DNA of 42,838 nt, taken from assembly GCA_031279205.1 (NCBI GenBank), contig JAITIX010000136.1, forward strand, positions 1 to 42,838. Direction: 5' to 3'. Below are positions 28,516-38,030 of the stretch, piece after piece. Source of the stretch: Treponema sp. Its GTDB lineage: Bacteria; Spirochaetota; Spirochaetia; Treponematales; Breznakiellaceae. The notes under the pieces are model-generated. The model worked only from the letters and a program-made list of their open reading frames with translations. It did no database searches and was not told the origin of the DNA. The position numbers were made by a program, and so were the translations under genes. How positions within the stretch are numbered: position 1 is the first letter of the stretch; each line of letters opens with the position of its first letter.

Positions 28516-30525
28516 TTATTCTTCCGTATCGCCGCGCTTCGGCGCGAAGTCTTTCGTGATCCGCATCCCAAGGGTTATGGAGAACCCAGGCATGGGGTAA
28601 TCAAGCATGGACTCGTAAGACCAGTCGAGTATGTTTCGCAGAACCATGAAGGCGCTGATGTTTTCGCCGATTGGCTGGTTCGCGGTGAAGTTAAGCAGAA
28701 AATATGGTTTTAACTTCGTGATATTCGCGGTTTCAGCATAGCGCAGGCTTTCGTAGTGGCCTGAAAGGATGAAAGAACCGCCCTCAGACCCAGTGAGTTC
28801 CAGCGACACGCCTATGGTGTGCATCGGCATATAGGGAATGCGACGGTTTGCGGCAAAGCCAAGCTCGCCATTCACGCTGCTCAGGAGGTAGCTTAATAGA
28901 AACTGGTACGACAGCGAGGCTCTCAGGTTCGTTATGGGAAAGCCCGTAACGCGGAGGCTGGAGTCAATGCCAAAGAAAGCCCCCTCGCTAATGTTGCGGG
29001 GCTTCCATACACCAGCGTCATTACTCCAGTGAATCGAGTCCGTTGTCCACTGGGCAAACACAGAGCTTTCCACGCCGAGAATGTCGGTTCTGTACGCCGC
29101 GGTGAAGTCCACGCCCCAGCCGTCTTCGCTGTTAAGCTCGCTGTTGCCTGAAAAGCCAGCGCCTTTCCAGTAAAGGTCATCAAAGTCAGGGAACTTGAAG
29201 CTGCGGAAGTAGTTGTTCTTCAGGCTGAAGGTGTCTGACACCTGCCACGCAAACCCCAGCTTTGGCACAGGTACGAACTCGGCGGGTTTTTCACTACTTT
29301 GGTTAAAAGCCAGTTTCATTGAAGGTATGATGAGGAAGCGTTTAAACGCCTCAATCTCCGCCGTGAGAGCAAGCCCACCGTCATGTCCATCGTGCCTGCC
29401 GCTATCGGTCGAGTCGAGATAGGTATACCGATAGTCACCGCTGGCGTTGAGCGTAAGTCCTTCCCAGGGATACCAGTTCCAGCGGTTTATGGCGAGGAGG
29501 CTCTGCTCATTGTGGCTTGAGGCGCGAGTGCCAGCGCGCTCGTAGCCTATGCGAGACCAGTTGTGGGTGAGCGACGCCTCGGTCGCCAAGTCATCGCGGA
29601 AGGCGCGCGGCGCGTCGATCACGAGGCTTTGGCGCGTGGAGAAATCAGTCTGATCCCCGGCGATGCTTGATGAGCCGGAGGTCGGGATGTTCTTGTCGCC
29701 ATAGTACACGCTCCCCGTTGCAATGAGCGTTGCCCACTGAGGCAGGTCCTGGATAAATGAAAGCGACGCGCCCATGTCCCAGACTTCGTTGTGATCCTTC
29801 CGCCGGGCAATGTCGTAGTAATCCCAATAGCGAAAGTGATTGGCGGCGCGATTGGTGAACAGACTCCCGCTCAGGGAATACTGCTCAGCGCCAAAACCAG
29901 CGCTTACGCTGAGGTTCTGGCTGTCGAACAGGTCTTCTGGATGAAACGCACCCGCCGCGCCACTGCGTTCTTTATAATCGCTCGGTATGAACGACGTATT
30001 TGAGGCGTTTAGCGAAAGACGCAACCCCTCGTCCTGTTTCCTTGCGGTGATGATATTGATTACCCCGCCTAATGCACCAGTAACATTGTACTTGCTATCA
30101 GACCCGCCGTAGACAAGCTCAATCCGGTCAATGGCGTTTACATCAATGGCGCCGAGGTTAAAGTCCCCGCTCTGCCTTGAATTGACTGGCACGCCATCAA
30201 CCATGATTGCCACACGCTCGGTGTCAAAGCCGCGCATAGTTACCGACACATCGTTTCCATAGCCGCCGTAGCGCACGAGCGGCATATCCAGCGCCGCCCC
30301 CAGCAAGTCCGCCGCGTCCAGCGGGTGAAGTCGCTCGATGTCTTCCCGCGTGATGGTTTTCATCTGCTGGGTCGTCTCAGGACTCGCCGTTACGGTGATG
30401 CCTTCCTCGTCCTCCATAAACAGAAACTCGTCGTCATAATAGTCATCGGTCTCTTCAACCGCTTCTTCGGCGAACAGGGGACAGAGAATGGCAAAGCTGA
30501 GGAGGAACGCAAGGAGGGGACGCAT
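28516..30525 (-). CDS. TonB-dependent outer membrane receptor, BtuB-like by context
   Basis: Signal peptide, TonB-box-like EGITVTASPETT, plug domain DVSVTMRGFDTERVAIMVDGVPVN...GALGGVINIIT; downstream of cobalamin riboswitch. Confidence 0.88.
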   Translation of the reverse strand: MRPLLAFLLSFAILCPLFAEEAVEETDDYYDDEFLFMEDEEGITVTASPETTQQMKTITREDIERLHPLDAADLLGAALDMPLVRYGGYGNDVSVTMRGFDTERVAIMVDGVPVNSRQSGDFNLGAIDVNAIDRIELVYGGSDSKYNVTGALGGVINIITARKQDEGLRLSLNASNTSFIPSDYKERSGAAGAFHPEDLFDSQNLSVSAGFGAEQYSLSGSLFTNRAANHFRYWDYYDIARRKDHNEVWDMGASLSFIQDLPQWATLIATGSVYYGDKNIPTSGSSSIAGDQTDFSTRQSLVIDAPRAFRDDLATEASLTHNWSRIGYERAGTRASSHNEQSLLAINRWNWYPWEGLTLNASGDYRYTYLDSTDSGRHDGHDGGLALTAEIEAFKRFLIIPSMKLAFNQSSEKPAEFVPVPKLGFAWQVSDTFSLKNNYFRSFKFPDFDDLYWKGAGFSGNSELNSEDGWGVDFTAAYRTDILGVESSVFAQWTTDSIHWSNDAGVWKPRNISEGAFFGIDSSLRVTGFPITNLRASLSYQFLLSYLLSSVNGELGFAANRRIPYMPMHTIGVSLELTGSEGGSFILSGHYESLRYAETANITKLKPYFLLNFTANQPIGENISAFMVLRNILDWSYESMLDYPMPGFSITLGMRITKDFAPKRGDTEE

Positions 30526-30531
30526 GCTTAG

Positions 30532-31065
30532 TTACTGTCTGGTTTGCGGTTGGACATTCGTCCAATTAACAAGTGTACCCTCATTATCCTGCGTGAACTT
30601 TTTTTCCGCATCATCAAGCGATTCTGCTTCTGTTTCCGTTTCCGTATCCGTGGAATCATAGGAATTTGCCAGTCGGACAGAACTAGTTGTCAGCTCTTGC
30701 CAATATATACCCATAAAACTATTAGTCGGCGCTTCGCCGCCTGTCAGTTTCCAGTCATCGTTGTACTTCCCATAGATGGGCTTTTTCGTGTATTCAACGA
30801 TAATAACACCAGCCTTTTGAGTGAAATCGGGATTGTTTTTTATCGTTCCCGTAAAGTTGTAATCACTCCACTCCGGGTGTTCTAAGTCCTTAAATCCTTC
30901 ATACGTTAGGGTATTTTTACTAATTAGATACCCATCGGAACCGCTTGACCATACCCCAACCAAGCTATAGTTTTCCTCATCCCCGCCGGTCTCACACCCC
31001 ACGAACCCCAATGCGCCCAACACCAGGCACACGCCTAAAAGGAGAAACCCGAATTTCCGCGCCAT
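30532..31065 (-). CDS. Hypothetical lipoprotein, first gene after cobalamin riboswitch
   Basis: MARKFGFLLLGVCLVLGALGFVGCETGGDEENYSLVGVWSS: lipobox FVGC; start set to internal Met after the riboswitch. Confidence 0.75.
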   Translation of the reverse strand: MARKFGFLLLGVCLVLGALGFVGCETGGDEENYSLVGVWSSGSDGYLISKNTLTYEGFKDLEHPEWSDYNFTGTIKNNPDFTQKAGVIIVEYTKKPIYGKYNDDWKLTGGEAPTNSFMGIYWQELTTSSVRLANSYDSTDTETETEAESLDDAEKKFTQDNEGTLVNWTNVQPQTRQ

Positions 31066-31133
31066 AAAGCACTCCTTTAGCAACGAGAAAAACATGAGAC
31101 AATCTTTCAAAGCTCAATCCTCGAAGCTTGAAA

Positions 31134-31160
31134 CAAAAATAGGAAGTCATACAACTTCCT
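31134..31160 (-). terminator. Intrinsic terminator hairpin of the riboswitch expression platform
   Basis: Minus strand AGGAAGT-tgtatg-ACTTCCT-ATTTTTG. Confidence 0.8.
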
Positions 31161-31356
31161 TGCGTACCAACGTCTTCTGGCTTACGGGCTGGAACGTCCC
31201 TTTCAAGACGCTCCTACGTTTCCGTCGGCCTTCCCAGCCTTTTGTAAAAGCCAGTGGCCGTATTGACGGAACCGTTTGAACGTACCGCTTCATGCCCGAT
31301 CACAGCTACGGGATAGTGGAGGCATCGCACCTCTCTTCCGTTTGTAATACACGAAT
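31161..31356 (-). promoter_or_regulatory. Cobalamin (B12) riboswitch aptamer
   Basis: Minus strand: acGGAAgagaGGTGCgATgCCTCcactaTCCCGtAGCTGTgAtcGGG ... GGCCACTGGctttt...GGCTGGGAAGGccgacggaaacGTAGGAgcg ... gtaaGCCAGAAGACgttggtacgc; matches the conserved order of the cobalamin riboswitch core. Confidence 0.9.
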
Positions 31357-31593
31357 ACTATCGTAAGAGGTTCTAGGACAGACGTCAACAAAATATTTAC
31401 AATCAGGTGTTACTATGCTTACTCGTGAAGCGCGCCTGTGTTACGCCACTGTTAGAGGAAATCATCAAGGTATCAGACACGTAGGTGTGAGGGTGTTGAT
31501 GCCAGACACCGCGAGTGCCGCACACCCGCGTGAGTCCGTGCCAAGCACTAGAAACAAGAGGCCACTTGCCTTTGTCAGGCTATCCAGTTCATT

Positions 31594-34251
31594 ATGAACC
31601 CCATGAAGGCAATTGAACTTGAAAAAGCATTCAATCCCAAAGAGTTTGAGGATAGAATCTACGCCCAGTGGAAAGCAAGCGGCGCGTTTAAGCCGGAGGC
31701 AGCGCTGGTAACAGCGGCTCCTTACGTCATCGTTATCCCGCCGCCTAATGTTACGGGCATACTGCACCTAGGGCATGGGCTGAACATCAGTCTGCAAGAC
31801 ATCATCATCCGCTTCCACCGTATGCGGGGAGAACCAACGCTATGGGTGCCTGGCACGGATCACGCGGGCATTGCTACACAGAACGTGGTTGAGAAGCGGC
31901 TGCGGGCAAAGGGGCAAAGCCGCCGCGATCTGGGGCGGGAACGGTTTGTTGAGGAAACCTGGAAAGTGAAGGCGGAACACCACGCCATCATCACGCGCCA
32001 GCTTGAACGCATGGGCGCAAGCGTGGATTGGGACCGCGAGCGCTTCACCTTCGACGAAGGCTTGTCAAAGGCAGTGCGCGAGGTCTTTGTCTCCCTCTAC
32101 GAGCGCGACCTGCTCTATAAGGGTAACTATCTGGTGAACTGGTGTTCATCCTGCGGAACCGCGCTTTCCGATGACGAGGTGGAACACGAGGAAGTTGCCG
32201 GCACGATGTATCATCTGCGCTACCCGTGTTCTGAGGGCGGCTTTATTGAGCTGGCAACCACGCGGCCTGAAACCATGCTGGGCGATACAGCTGTGGCGGT
32301 GCATCCTGACGACGAGCGTTACCACGACCTCATCGGCAAAACCGTGCAACTGCCCCTCTGCAACCGCGCCATACCGGTTGTGGCTGACACATACGTTGAC
32401 CGCACCTTTGGCACTGGTGTTGTCAAAATCACGCCCGCACATGATCCCAATGACTGGGAAGTGGCAAAGCGCCACAACCTGCCCCTCATCAACATACTCA
32501 CGACAGATGGGCGGCTGAACGACGCGGCGCCGGAAAAGTACCGAGGCTTGACCGTGCAAGATGCGCGAGTGGCTGTGCTTGCAGACCTCAAAGTTGAGGG
32601 TTTCTATATTAAAGAAGAAAACATCAAACACGCGGTGGGGCATTGTTACCGCTGCCACACGGTGATTGAGCCGTTTCTCTCCGAGCAGTGGTTCGTGCGA
32701 ATGAAGCCGCTGGCGGAAAAGGCGCTGGCTGCATGGCAGCACGGCGACGTCATCTTTTACCCACGCAAGTGGGAGAACACCTACCGGCGCTGGCTGGAGA
32801 ACATGCGCGACTGGTGTATCAGCCGCCAACTCTGGTGGGGACATCGCATCCCGGCCTGGTACTGCGCAGACTGCGGCAAAACCATCGTGTCCCGCGACAA
32901 CGTAAGTGTCTGTCCCCACTGCGCCTCCGCCAATGTCGCGCAAGACCCCGACGTGCTGGATACCTGGTTCTCAAGCTGGCTCTGGCCCTTCTCAACCCTG
33001 GGCTGGCCTGAAGAAACAGCTGACCTTGCCGCCTTTTACCCGAACACCGCGCTCATCACTGGCTATGACATACTCTTCTTCTGGGTATCGCGCATGATCA
33101 TGGCTGGGCTGGAGTTCACCGGCAAAGCGCCGTTCCGCGACATCTTCCTCACAGGTCTCATCCGCGACAAGCAGGGACGCAAGATGAGTAAGAGCCTGGG
33201 CAATGGTCTTGACCCACTCGATCTGGTGGATGAGTTCGGCGCAGACGCCCTCCGCTTCACACTGGCGTTTATGTGCGCACAGGGTCAGGACATACTCATT
33301 GATAAGGAGGCGTTTAAGCTGGGGTCCAAGTTCGCCAACAAGGTCTGGAACGCCAGCCGCTATATCCTGATGAACCTTGAGGGGCGCACGCTGGTTGCTG
33401 TCAATGCCCTTTCACCCGCTGACCGCTGGATATACGCCCGCCTCAACACTGCGGCAAAGGCCATGAGCGAGGCCTTTCTGTCATACCGTTACAACGACGC
33501 TGCCAGCACTGCCTACGAGTTCTTCTGGAACGACTTTTGCGACTGGTACGTTGAGGCAACAAAGCTGTCGCTGCGCGCCGGAGACGACGCGGAGAAAGAC
33601 CGCGTTAGCACCGTGCTTCTGGACGTGCTTGCCCAATCCCTTCGCTTACTCCACCCGCTCCTTCCCTTTGTTACCGAGGCGATTCACGAAAAGCTGCCGA
33701 ACAGCGCCGGCTTGCTCATCAGCGCCCCGTATCCAGCATACGACGAGGCGCGCACTGACATTGTGGCTGAACAGAACTTTGGTTTCTTGCAGGAACTGGT
33801 GCGTATGATACGCACACTCAAGAGCGAGTGTGCGATTCCTGCCGATAAGAAAATACCGGCGCTTGTGCGTTTCAATGCTGGGGACTTGCGGGCAGCGTTT
33901 CTGTGGGAACAGGCCGAGCTTTGCAAGCTGCTCGCCGGCATTGTCGACCTGCGTATCGAAGAAGCCATGGGTCAAGGCAATGCAAAGGCGGGTGCTATCA
34001 CGCTGCTGGGTTCGGGCTTTGAGGCATTTGTGTTCGTGGCTGAGGCGGTTGACCTTGGCTTTCTCAAGCAGAAGTTCAGCAAGGCGCTTGATAAGGACAA
34101 GAAGTTTATCAAGGGCTTGGAAGCCAAACTGAACAACGACAGCTTTGTTACAAACGCGCCGCCAGAACTGGTTATCGCTGAGAAAGCAAAGTTGGACGAA
34201 GCTTTGAAGCGGACAGGTAAGTTGGCGGCTTACATTGCTAATATGGCTTGA
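31594..34251 (+). CDS. valS: Valyl-tRNA synthetase
   Basis: PPPNVTGILHLGHGLN, KMSKSLGNG, zinc-ribbon-like cysteine cluster, C-terminal coiled coil. Confidence 0.97.
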   Translation: MNPMKAIELEKAFNPKEFEDRIYAQWKASGAFKPEAALVTAAPYVIVIPPPNVTGILHLGHGLNISLQDIIIRFHRMRGEPTLWVPGTDHAGIATQNVVEKRLRAKGQSRRDLGRERFVEETWKVKAEHHAIITRQLERMGASVDWDRERFTFDEGLSKAVREVFVSLYERDLLYKGNYLVNWCSSCGTALSDDEVEHEEVAGTMYHLRYPCSEGGFIELATTRPETMLGDTAVAVHPDDERYHDLIGKTVQLPLCNRAIPVVADTYVDRTFGTGVVKITPAHDPNDWEVAKRHNLPLINILTTDGRLNDAAPEKYRGLTVQDARVAVLADLKVEGFYIKEENIKHAVGHCYRCHTVIEPFLSEQWFVRMKPLAEKALAAWQHGDVIFYPRKWENTYRRWLENMRDWCISRQLWWGHRIPAWYCADCGKTIVSRDNVSVCPHCASANVAQDPDVLDTWFSSWLWPFSTLGWPEETADLAAFYPNTALITGYDILFFWVSRMIMAGLEFTGKAPFRDIFLTGLIRDKQGRKMSKSLGNGLDPLDLVDEFGADALRFTLAFMCAQGQDILIDKEAFKLGSKFANKVWNASRYILMNLEGRTLVAVNALSPADRWIYARLNTAAKAMSEAFLSYRYNDAASTAYEFFWNDFCDWYVEATKLSLRAGDDAEKDRVSTVLLDVLAQSLRLLHPLLPFVTEAIHEKLPNSAGLLISAPYPAYDEARTDIVAEQNFGFLQELVRMIRTLKSECAIPADKKIPALVRFNAGDLRAAFLWEQAELCKLLAGIVDLRIEEAMGQGNAKAGAITLLGSGFEAFVFVAEAVDLGFLKQKFSKALDKDKKFIKGLEAKLNNDSFVTNAPPELVIAEKAKLDEALKRTGKLAAYIANMA

Positions 34252-34322
34252 AAGTCTGCGGAAGACTTTGTCAGCACCGCGATTCACGGACTTTTTAGTG
34301 ACGCCTTAATATCGGAGGAAGT

Positions 34323-34874
34323 ATGACATCAGAGGAAATGTTTCGTTTAAGCGGCACCCATCTTGCGCCTTACATCCAGCTTGCCTCAGCCCTTATTGGC
34401 AAAGTGAGGGAAGGCGGCGGCAATATGTTCAGGCATCAGATCGATACCATGAGCATACTCATCGACTATGGCTACGTTGATTCGGTGCTGCTCAAGGCGT
34501 CGCTGGTGCATGACCTCATTGAGGACGTGGCCGGATTTAACCATAACCTACTCATGTCTGTTGACTATGAAGGCCCCTCAGTCTACGACCTGGTGCTTGA
34601 GGTAACGCGCTTCCCCGGCGAGACCAAGCCTGAATTTCTCACGCGGATTCTCAAAACCGGCTCGCATCACGCCAAAATCCTCAAGGTTGCAGACCGTATC
34701 TCCAACATGATCGCGCTTGGCTTTGTAGTGAAGACTGAGTTCATCGACCGCTATACCAAAGAAACCATGAAATACATCTATCCCATCGCAGCGGAAGTAG
34801 ACAAAGCCATGTTGTCCGAGCTGGAAGCCCTGGTTGAGTCCCGAAAGAAGTACGTCGAGGCCCTGACAAAATAG
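34323..34874 (+). CDS. HD-domain hydrolase resembling stand-alone (p)ppGpp hydrolase domain
   Basis: FRHQIDTMSIL...LLKASLVHDLIEDV...AKILKVADRISNM; no synthetase domain. Confidence 0.72.
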   Translation: MTSEEMFRLSGTHLAPYIQLASALIGKVREGGGNMFRHQIDTMSILIDYGYVDSVLLKASLVHDLIEDVAGFNHNLLMSVDYEGPSVYDLVLEVTRFPGETKPEFLTRILKTGSHHAKILKVADRISNMIALGFVVKTEFIDRYTKETMKYIYPIAAEVDKAMLSELEALVESRKKYVEALTK

Positions 34875-35019
34875 ACTGATTGTCGCTGCGTTGCATCACC
34901 GTTCTCACCCGATAGCAAAAATGACGAGCAAATCCTACCGACCCAGGCACTGTGCCAGAGGCTTTATGGCGCATGACTATTGCGTGCTACTCGTGTATGA
35001 TTCCGGCAAGGAGGCTGCG

Positions 35020-36003
35020 ATGATTACGATTTATGTTCAGGGTAAGCGGGTACTTATCGAAGCTAAAGAAGTAAGCAAGGACTGCTGGATTGACTCACGG
35101 AATGTTGACGCGAAGGACCTTGATCTGCTTGAACGGGAATATGGTATTGCCAGTGAACTGCTAGTTGACATCATGGACATGGACGAACAGGCGCGTGTCG
35201 AGAAGGAGGATGAGTATACCGCCTTTATCGTGCGGATACCGGTGTACGACGTGGAGGCTGATCCGATGTTCTTCACGCTGCCTTTGGGAATCGTGCTGTT
35301 CAGCGATAAGATCATCACCATCTGCCAGAAATCAAGCGAGGCGCTGGACGATATTGCGCGGAGTAAGGTGCGGGGACTGAACCTTGCCAACAAAAGCGCC
35401 TTTGTGCTTAACCTGCTGGGACGCTCCGCCTTCACCTTCCTGCGTTTCCTCAAAGACATCAACCGCCGAAGTACCCGAATAGAACATGACCTCCAGAAGT
35501 CCATCAAGAACAACGAGCTTATCCAGCTTCTTTCGCTCCAGAAGTCGCTCGTGTACTTTACCACGAGCATCAAAACCAATGAACTTCTGCTGGAGAAACT
35601 GCGGAAGTCGCCGCTCATCCGGTTTAAGGAGGATGAAAAGGACCTGCTTGAGGATGTGGTAACCGAAAATAAGCAGGCGATTGAGATGGCGAACATCTAT
35701 TCCGCGACCCTCTCCGGCACTATGGACGCCTTTGCCAGCGTCATCTCCAATAACCTCAGTATCGTGATGAAGCGCCTAACCATTGTGTCCATCGTGATGA
35801 TGATCCCGACGCTCATCTACAGCTTCTTCGGCATGAATGTGCCGATTCCTTTCAGCGAACTTCCCTTCGCGTTTGTGGGCATCACCGGCGGGAGTCTGCT
35901 TATCTCAGTACTGGGAGCCATATTTCTTAACACCAAACCCAGCATAGAAAGCGGGAAGAGTCAACAAAAGCGAACGGGGGTTGGCTTAACGCGAAAACGT
36001 TAA
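35020..36003 (+). CDS. corA: CorA-family divalent metal transporter
   Basis: MMIPTLIYSFFGMNVP (GMN motif) and two C-terminal TM helices; start set at internal ATG. Confidence 0.93.
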   Translation: MITIYVQGKRVLIEAKEVSKDCWIDSRNVDAKDLDLLEREYGIASELLVDIMDMDEQARVEKEDEYTAFIVRIPVYDVEADPMFFTLPLGIVLFSDKIITICQKSSEALDDIARSKVRGLNLANKSAFVLNLLGRSAFTFLRFLKDINRRSTRIEHDLQKSIKNNELIQLLSLQKSLVYFTTSIKTNELLLEKLRKSPLIRFKEDEKDLLEDVVTENKQAIEMANIYSATLSGTMDAFASVISNNLSIVMKRLTIVSIVMMIPTLIYSFFGMNVPIPFSELPFAFVGITGGSLLISVLGAIFLNTKPSIESGKSQQKRTGVGLTRKR

Positions 36004-36012
36004 AGAAAACTT

Positions 36013-37542
36013 ATGGCGAACTTTTTATCATTTAACCATGTTGAGTTTTCCTACCCCGCGTCGGTCTTTCCGGTATTACAGAACCTGCGCTTTGAGCTGC
36101 GCGGAGGCTGGACTGGCGTTACCGGCGAAAACGGCGCGGGGAAGACTACGCTGTTACTGCTTGCGGCTGACCTGCTCAAGCCCACAGGCGGCGTGATACA
36201 AGGGCCTGAAAGCCGGCTCTACTGCCCCCAGAGAACAGACCAGCTTTGGGAAGATGAGCGGTTCAGGACTGCTGTTGATGGCTTTTTCTTTTCCGGGGAT
36301 AACGAGGCCGGGCGGCTCATGAATACGCTCCACGTTGAGTGGGATTGGACTGAGCGCTGGGACAGCCTCAGTCACGGCGAGCGCAAGCGTTTACAGCTTG
36401 CCGTGGCGCTCTTCCATAAGCCGCATATATTGGCGCTTGATGAGCCGACCAACCACCTTGACCGCAAGGCGCGGACGCTGGTGATCGAGGCGCTTGAGGC
36501 TTACGACGGAATCGGTCTACTGGTAAGCCACGATCGGGCGCTTCTTGATCAGTTCTGCAAGAATTGCCTCTTTCTGGAAGCTGGTAACGCAGTTCTGCGG
36601 CCTGGGGGCGTTTCAGCCGGACTTGAGGAGGATGCGCGGGAGCAGCTCAGTAAGCAGCGTGAGCGTAAGAACCTGCAAACCAAGCGCAAGCGGCTTGCTA
36701 CGGAAGCTGATAAGCGGCGGCGGACCGTCGAGGGCAGTCGCAATCGCCTGTCTCAGAGCCGTGTTGATCCCAAAGACCACGATACGCGGCGTAAGATACG
36801 CCTCGCTGTCCTGTCCGGCAAGGACAAGATAGGTGCTGATCTCTATAAGCGCATGGAAAACCGGCTTGAAAAGGCTGATGAGGCGCTGGATGAGGCGCGT
36901 TTCCGTCCAGAGCGTCCAACGGGACTCACTCTCCACGTAGCAGCTTCCAAAGCCGACCGGCTTTTCTTTCTTGAGGCGGGCGAGATTCCTCTGGGTGAGG
37001 AACGCTGGCTCGCGTTTCCTGAGCTGACCATTGCCCCGCTTGACCGTGTTGCCCTCATTGGTCCCAATGGGGCGGGCAAGTCTACGCTGATTCGGCATAT
37101 CCTGGCTAATATGCCAGAGCGAGTTTCGCTGCTCTACGTTCCGCAGGAACTGAGTGTGGAGGAAAGCAACGTTTTATTTGCAAAGCTGATGAGCATTGAC
37201 GAAAAGAGCCGGGGTGAGATTTTGTCGCGCTTCTCCAGACTTGGTTCTGACCCGCGTGGTCTACTTCAGTCCACGTCGTCTGGCAGAGGCGCTCCCAGCC
37301 CAGGCGAAACGCGCAAGTTGCTTGTGGCGCATGGCGTGTTCCAGAATCCGGCACTCATCATCATGGACGAACCTACCAATCACCTCGACCTGAAATCCAT
37401 ACAACTCTTGGAGGCAATGTTAAGCGAAGCTGTTTGCGCTCTGCTTCTGGTGAGCCACGATGAGGTCTTTTTATCAAGGTTGACGAATCGCTCCTGGGTC
37501 ATTACTGATGGCCGTGTTTCCATACATGAGAAGGAGTTATAA
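36013..37542 (+). CDS. ABC-F type duplicated ATPase
   Basis: Two Walker A (GENGAGKTT, GPNGAGKST), two DEPTNHLD motifs, charged linker, no TM. Confidence 0.95.
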   Translation: MANFLSFNHVEFSYPASVFPVLQNLRFELRGGWTGVTGENGAGKTTLLLLAADLLKPTGGVIQGPESRLYCPQRTDQLWEDERFRTAVDGFFFSGDNEAGRLMNTLHVEWDWTERWDSLSHGERKRLQLAVALFHKPHILALDEPTNHLDRKARTLVIEALEAYDGIGLLVSHDRALLDQFCKNCLFLEAGNAVLRPGGVSAGLEEDAREQLSKQRERKNLQTKRKRLATEADKRRRTVEGSRNRLSQSRVDPKDHDTRRKIRLAVLSGKDKIGADLYKRMENRLEKADEALDEARFRPERPTGLTLHVAASKADRLFFLEAGEIPLGEERWLAFPELTIAPLDRVALIGPNGAGKSTLIRHILANMPERVSLLYVPQELSVEESNVLFAKLMSIDEKSRGEILSRFSRLGSDPRGLLQSTSSGRGAPSPGETRKLLVAHGVFQNPALIIMDEPTNHLDLKSIQLLEAMLSEAVCALLLVSHDEVFLSRLTNRSWVITDGRVSIHEKEL

Positions 37543-37544
37543 GC

Positions 37545-38030
37545 CTCGGTGTGTCATCACACCTAAGCTCGGTGTGTCTGTCCACCTAAGCTCGGTGTGT
37601 CTGTCCACCTAAGCTTGGTGTGTCATCACACCTAAGCTTGGTGTGTCTGTCCACCTAAGCTTGGTGTGTCTGTCCACCTAAGCTTGGTGTGTCTGTCCAC
37701 CTAAGCTTGGTGTGTCTGTCCACCTAAGCTTGGTGTGTCATCACACCTAAGCTCGGTGTGTCATCACACCTAGGCTCGGTGTGTCATCACACCTAAGCTT
37801 GGTGTGTCATCACACCTAGGCTGAGTGTGTCATCACACCTAAGCTTGGTGTGTCATCACACCTAAGCTTGGTGTGTCTGTCCACCTAAGCTTGGTGTGTC
37901 TGTCCACCTAAGCTTGGTGTGTCATCACACCTAAGCTTGGTGTGTCATCACACCTAAGCTCGGTGTGTCTGTCCACCTAAGCTTAGTGTGTCATCACACC
38001 TAAGCTCGGTGTGTCTGTCCACATAGGCTA
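37545..38030. repeat. 23-bp palindromic minisatellite, about 21 units, two interspersed variants
   Basis: Units CTTGGTGTGTCATCACACCTAAG (A) and CTTGGTGTGTCTGTCCACCTAAG (B); order by reading ABBABBBBAAAAAABBAABAB, then decaying. Confidence 0.95.

Noticed and set aside
29231-29241. Palindrome in TonB receptor as an insertion
   Set aside because: It encodes QVSDTFSLKNNY, which fits a normal beta-strand context in such receptors, so an insertion cannot be argued without an alignment.
31381-31593. T-box or other leader upstream of valS
   Set aside because: No T-box motif seen; the segment contains degenerate GTGTCAGACAC-like repeats instead.
32146-32943. 265-aa minus-strand ORF opposite valS
   Set aside because: Antisense to a clear valyl-tRNA synthetase; no recognisable motifs.
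37545-38030. CRISPR array
   Set aside because: Units are contiguous with no unique spacers; variation is limited to two central variants and a few point changes.
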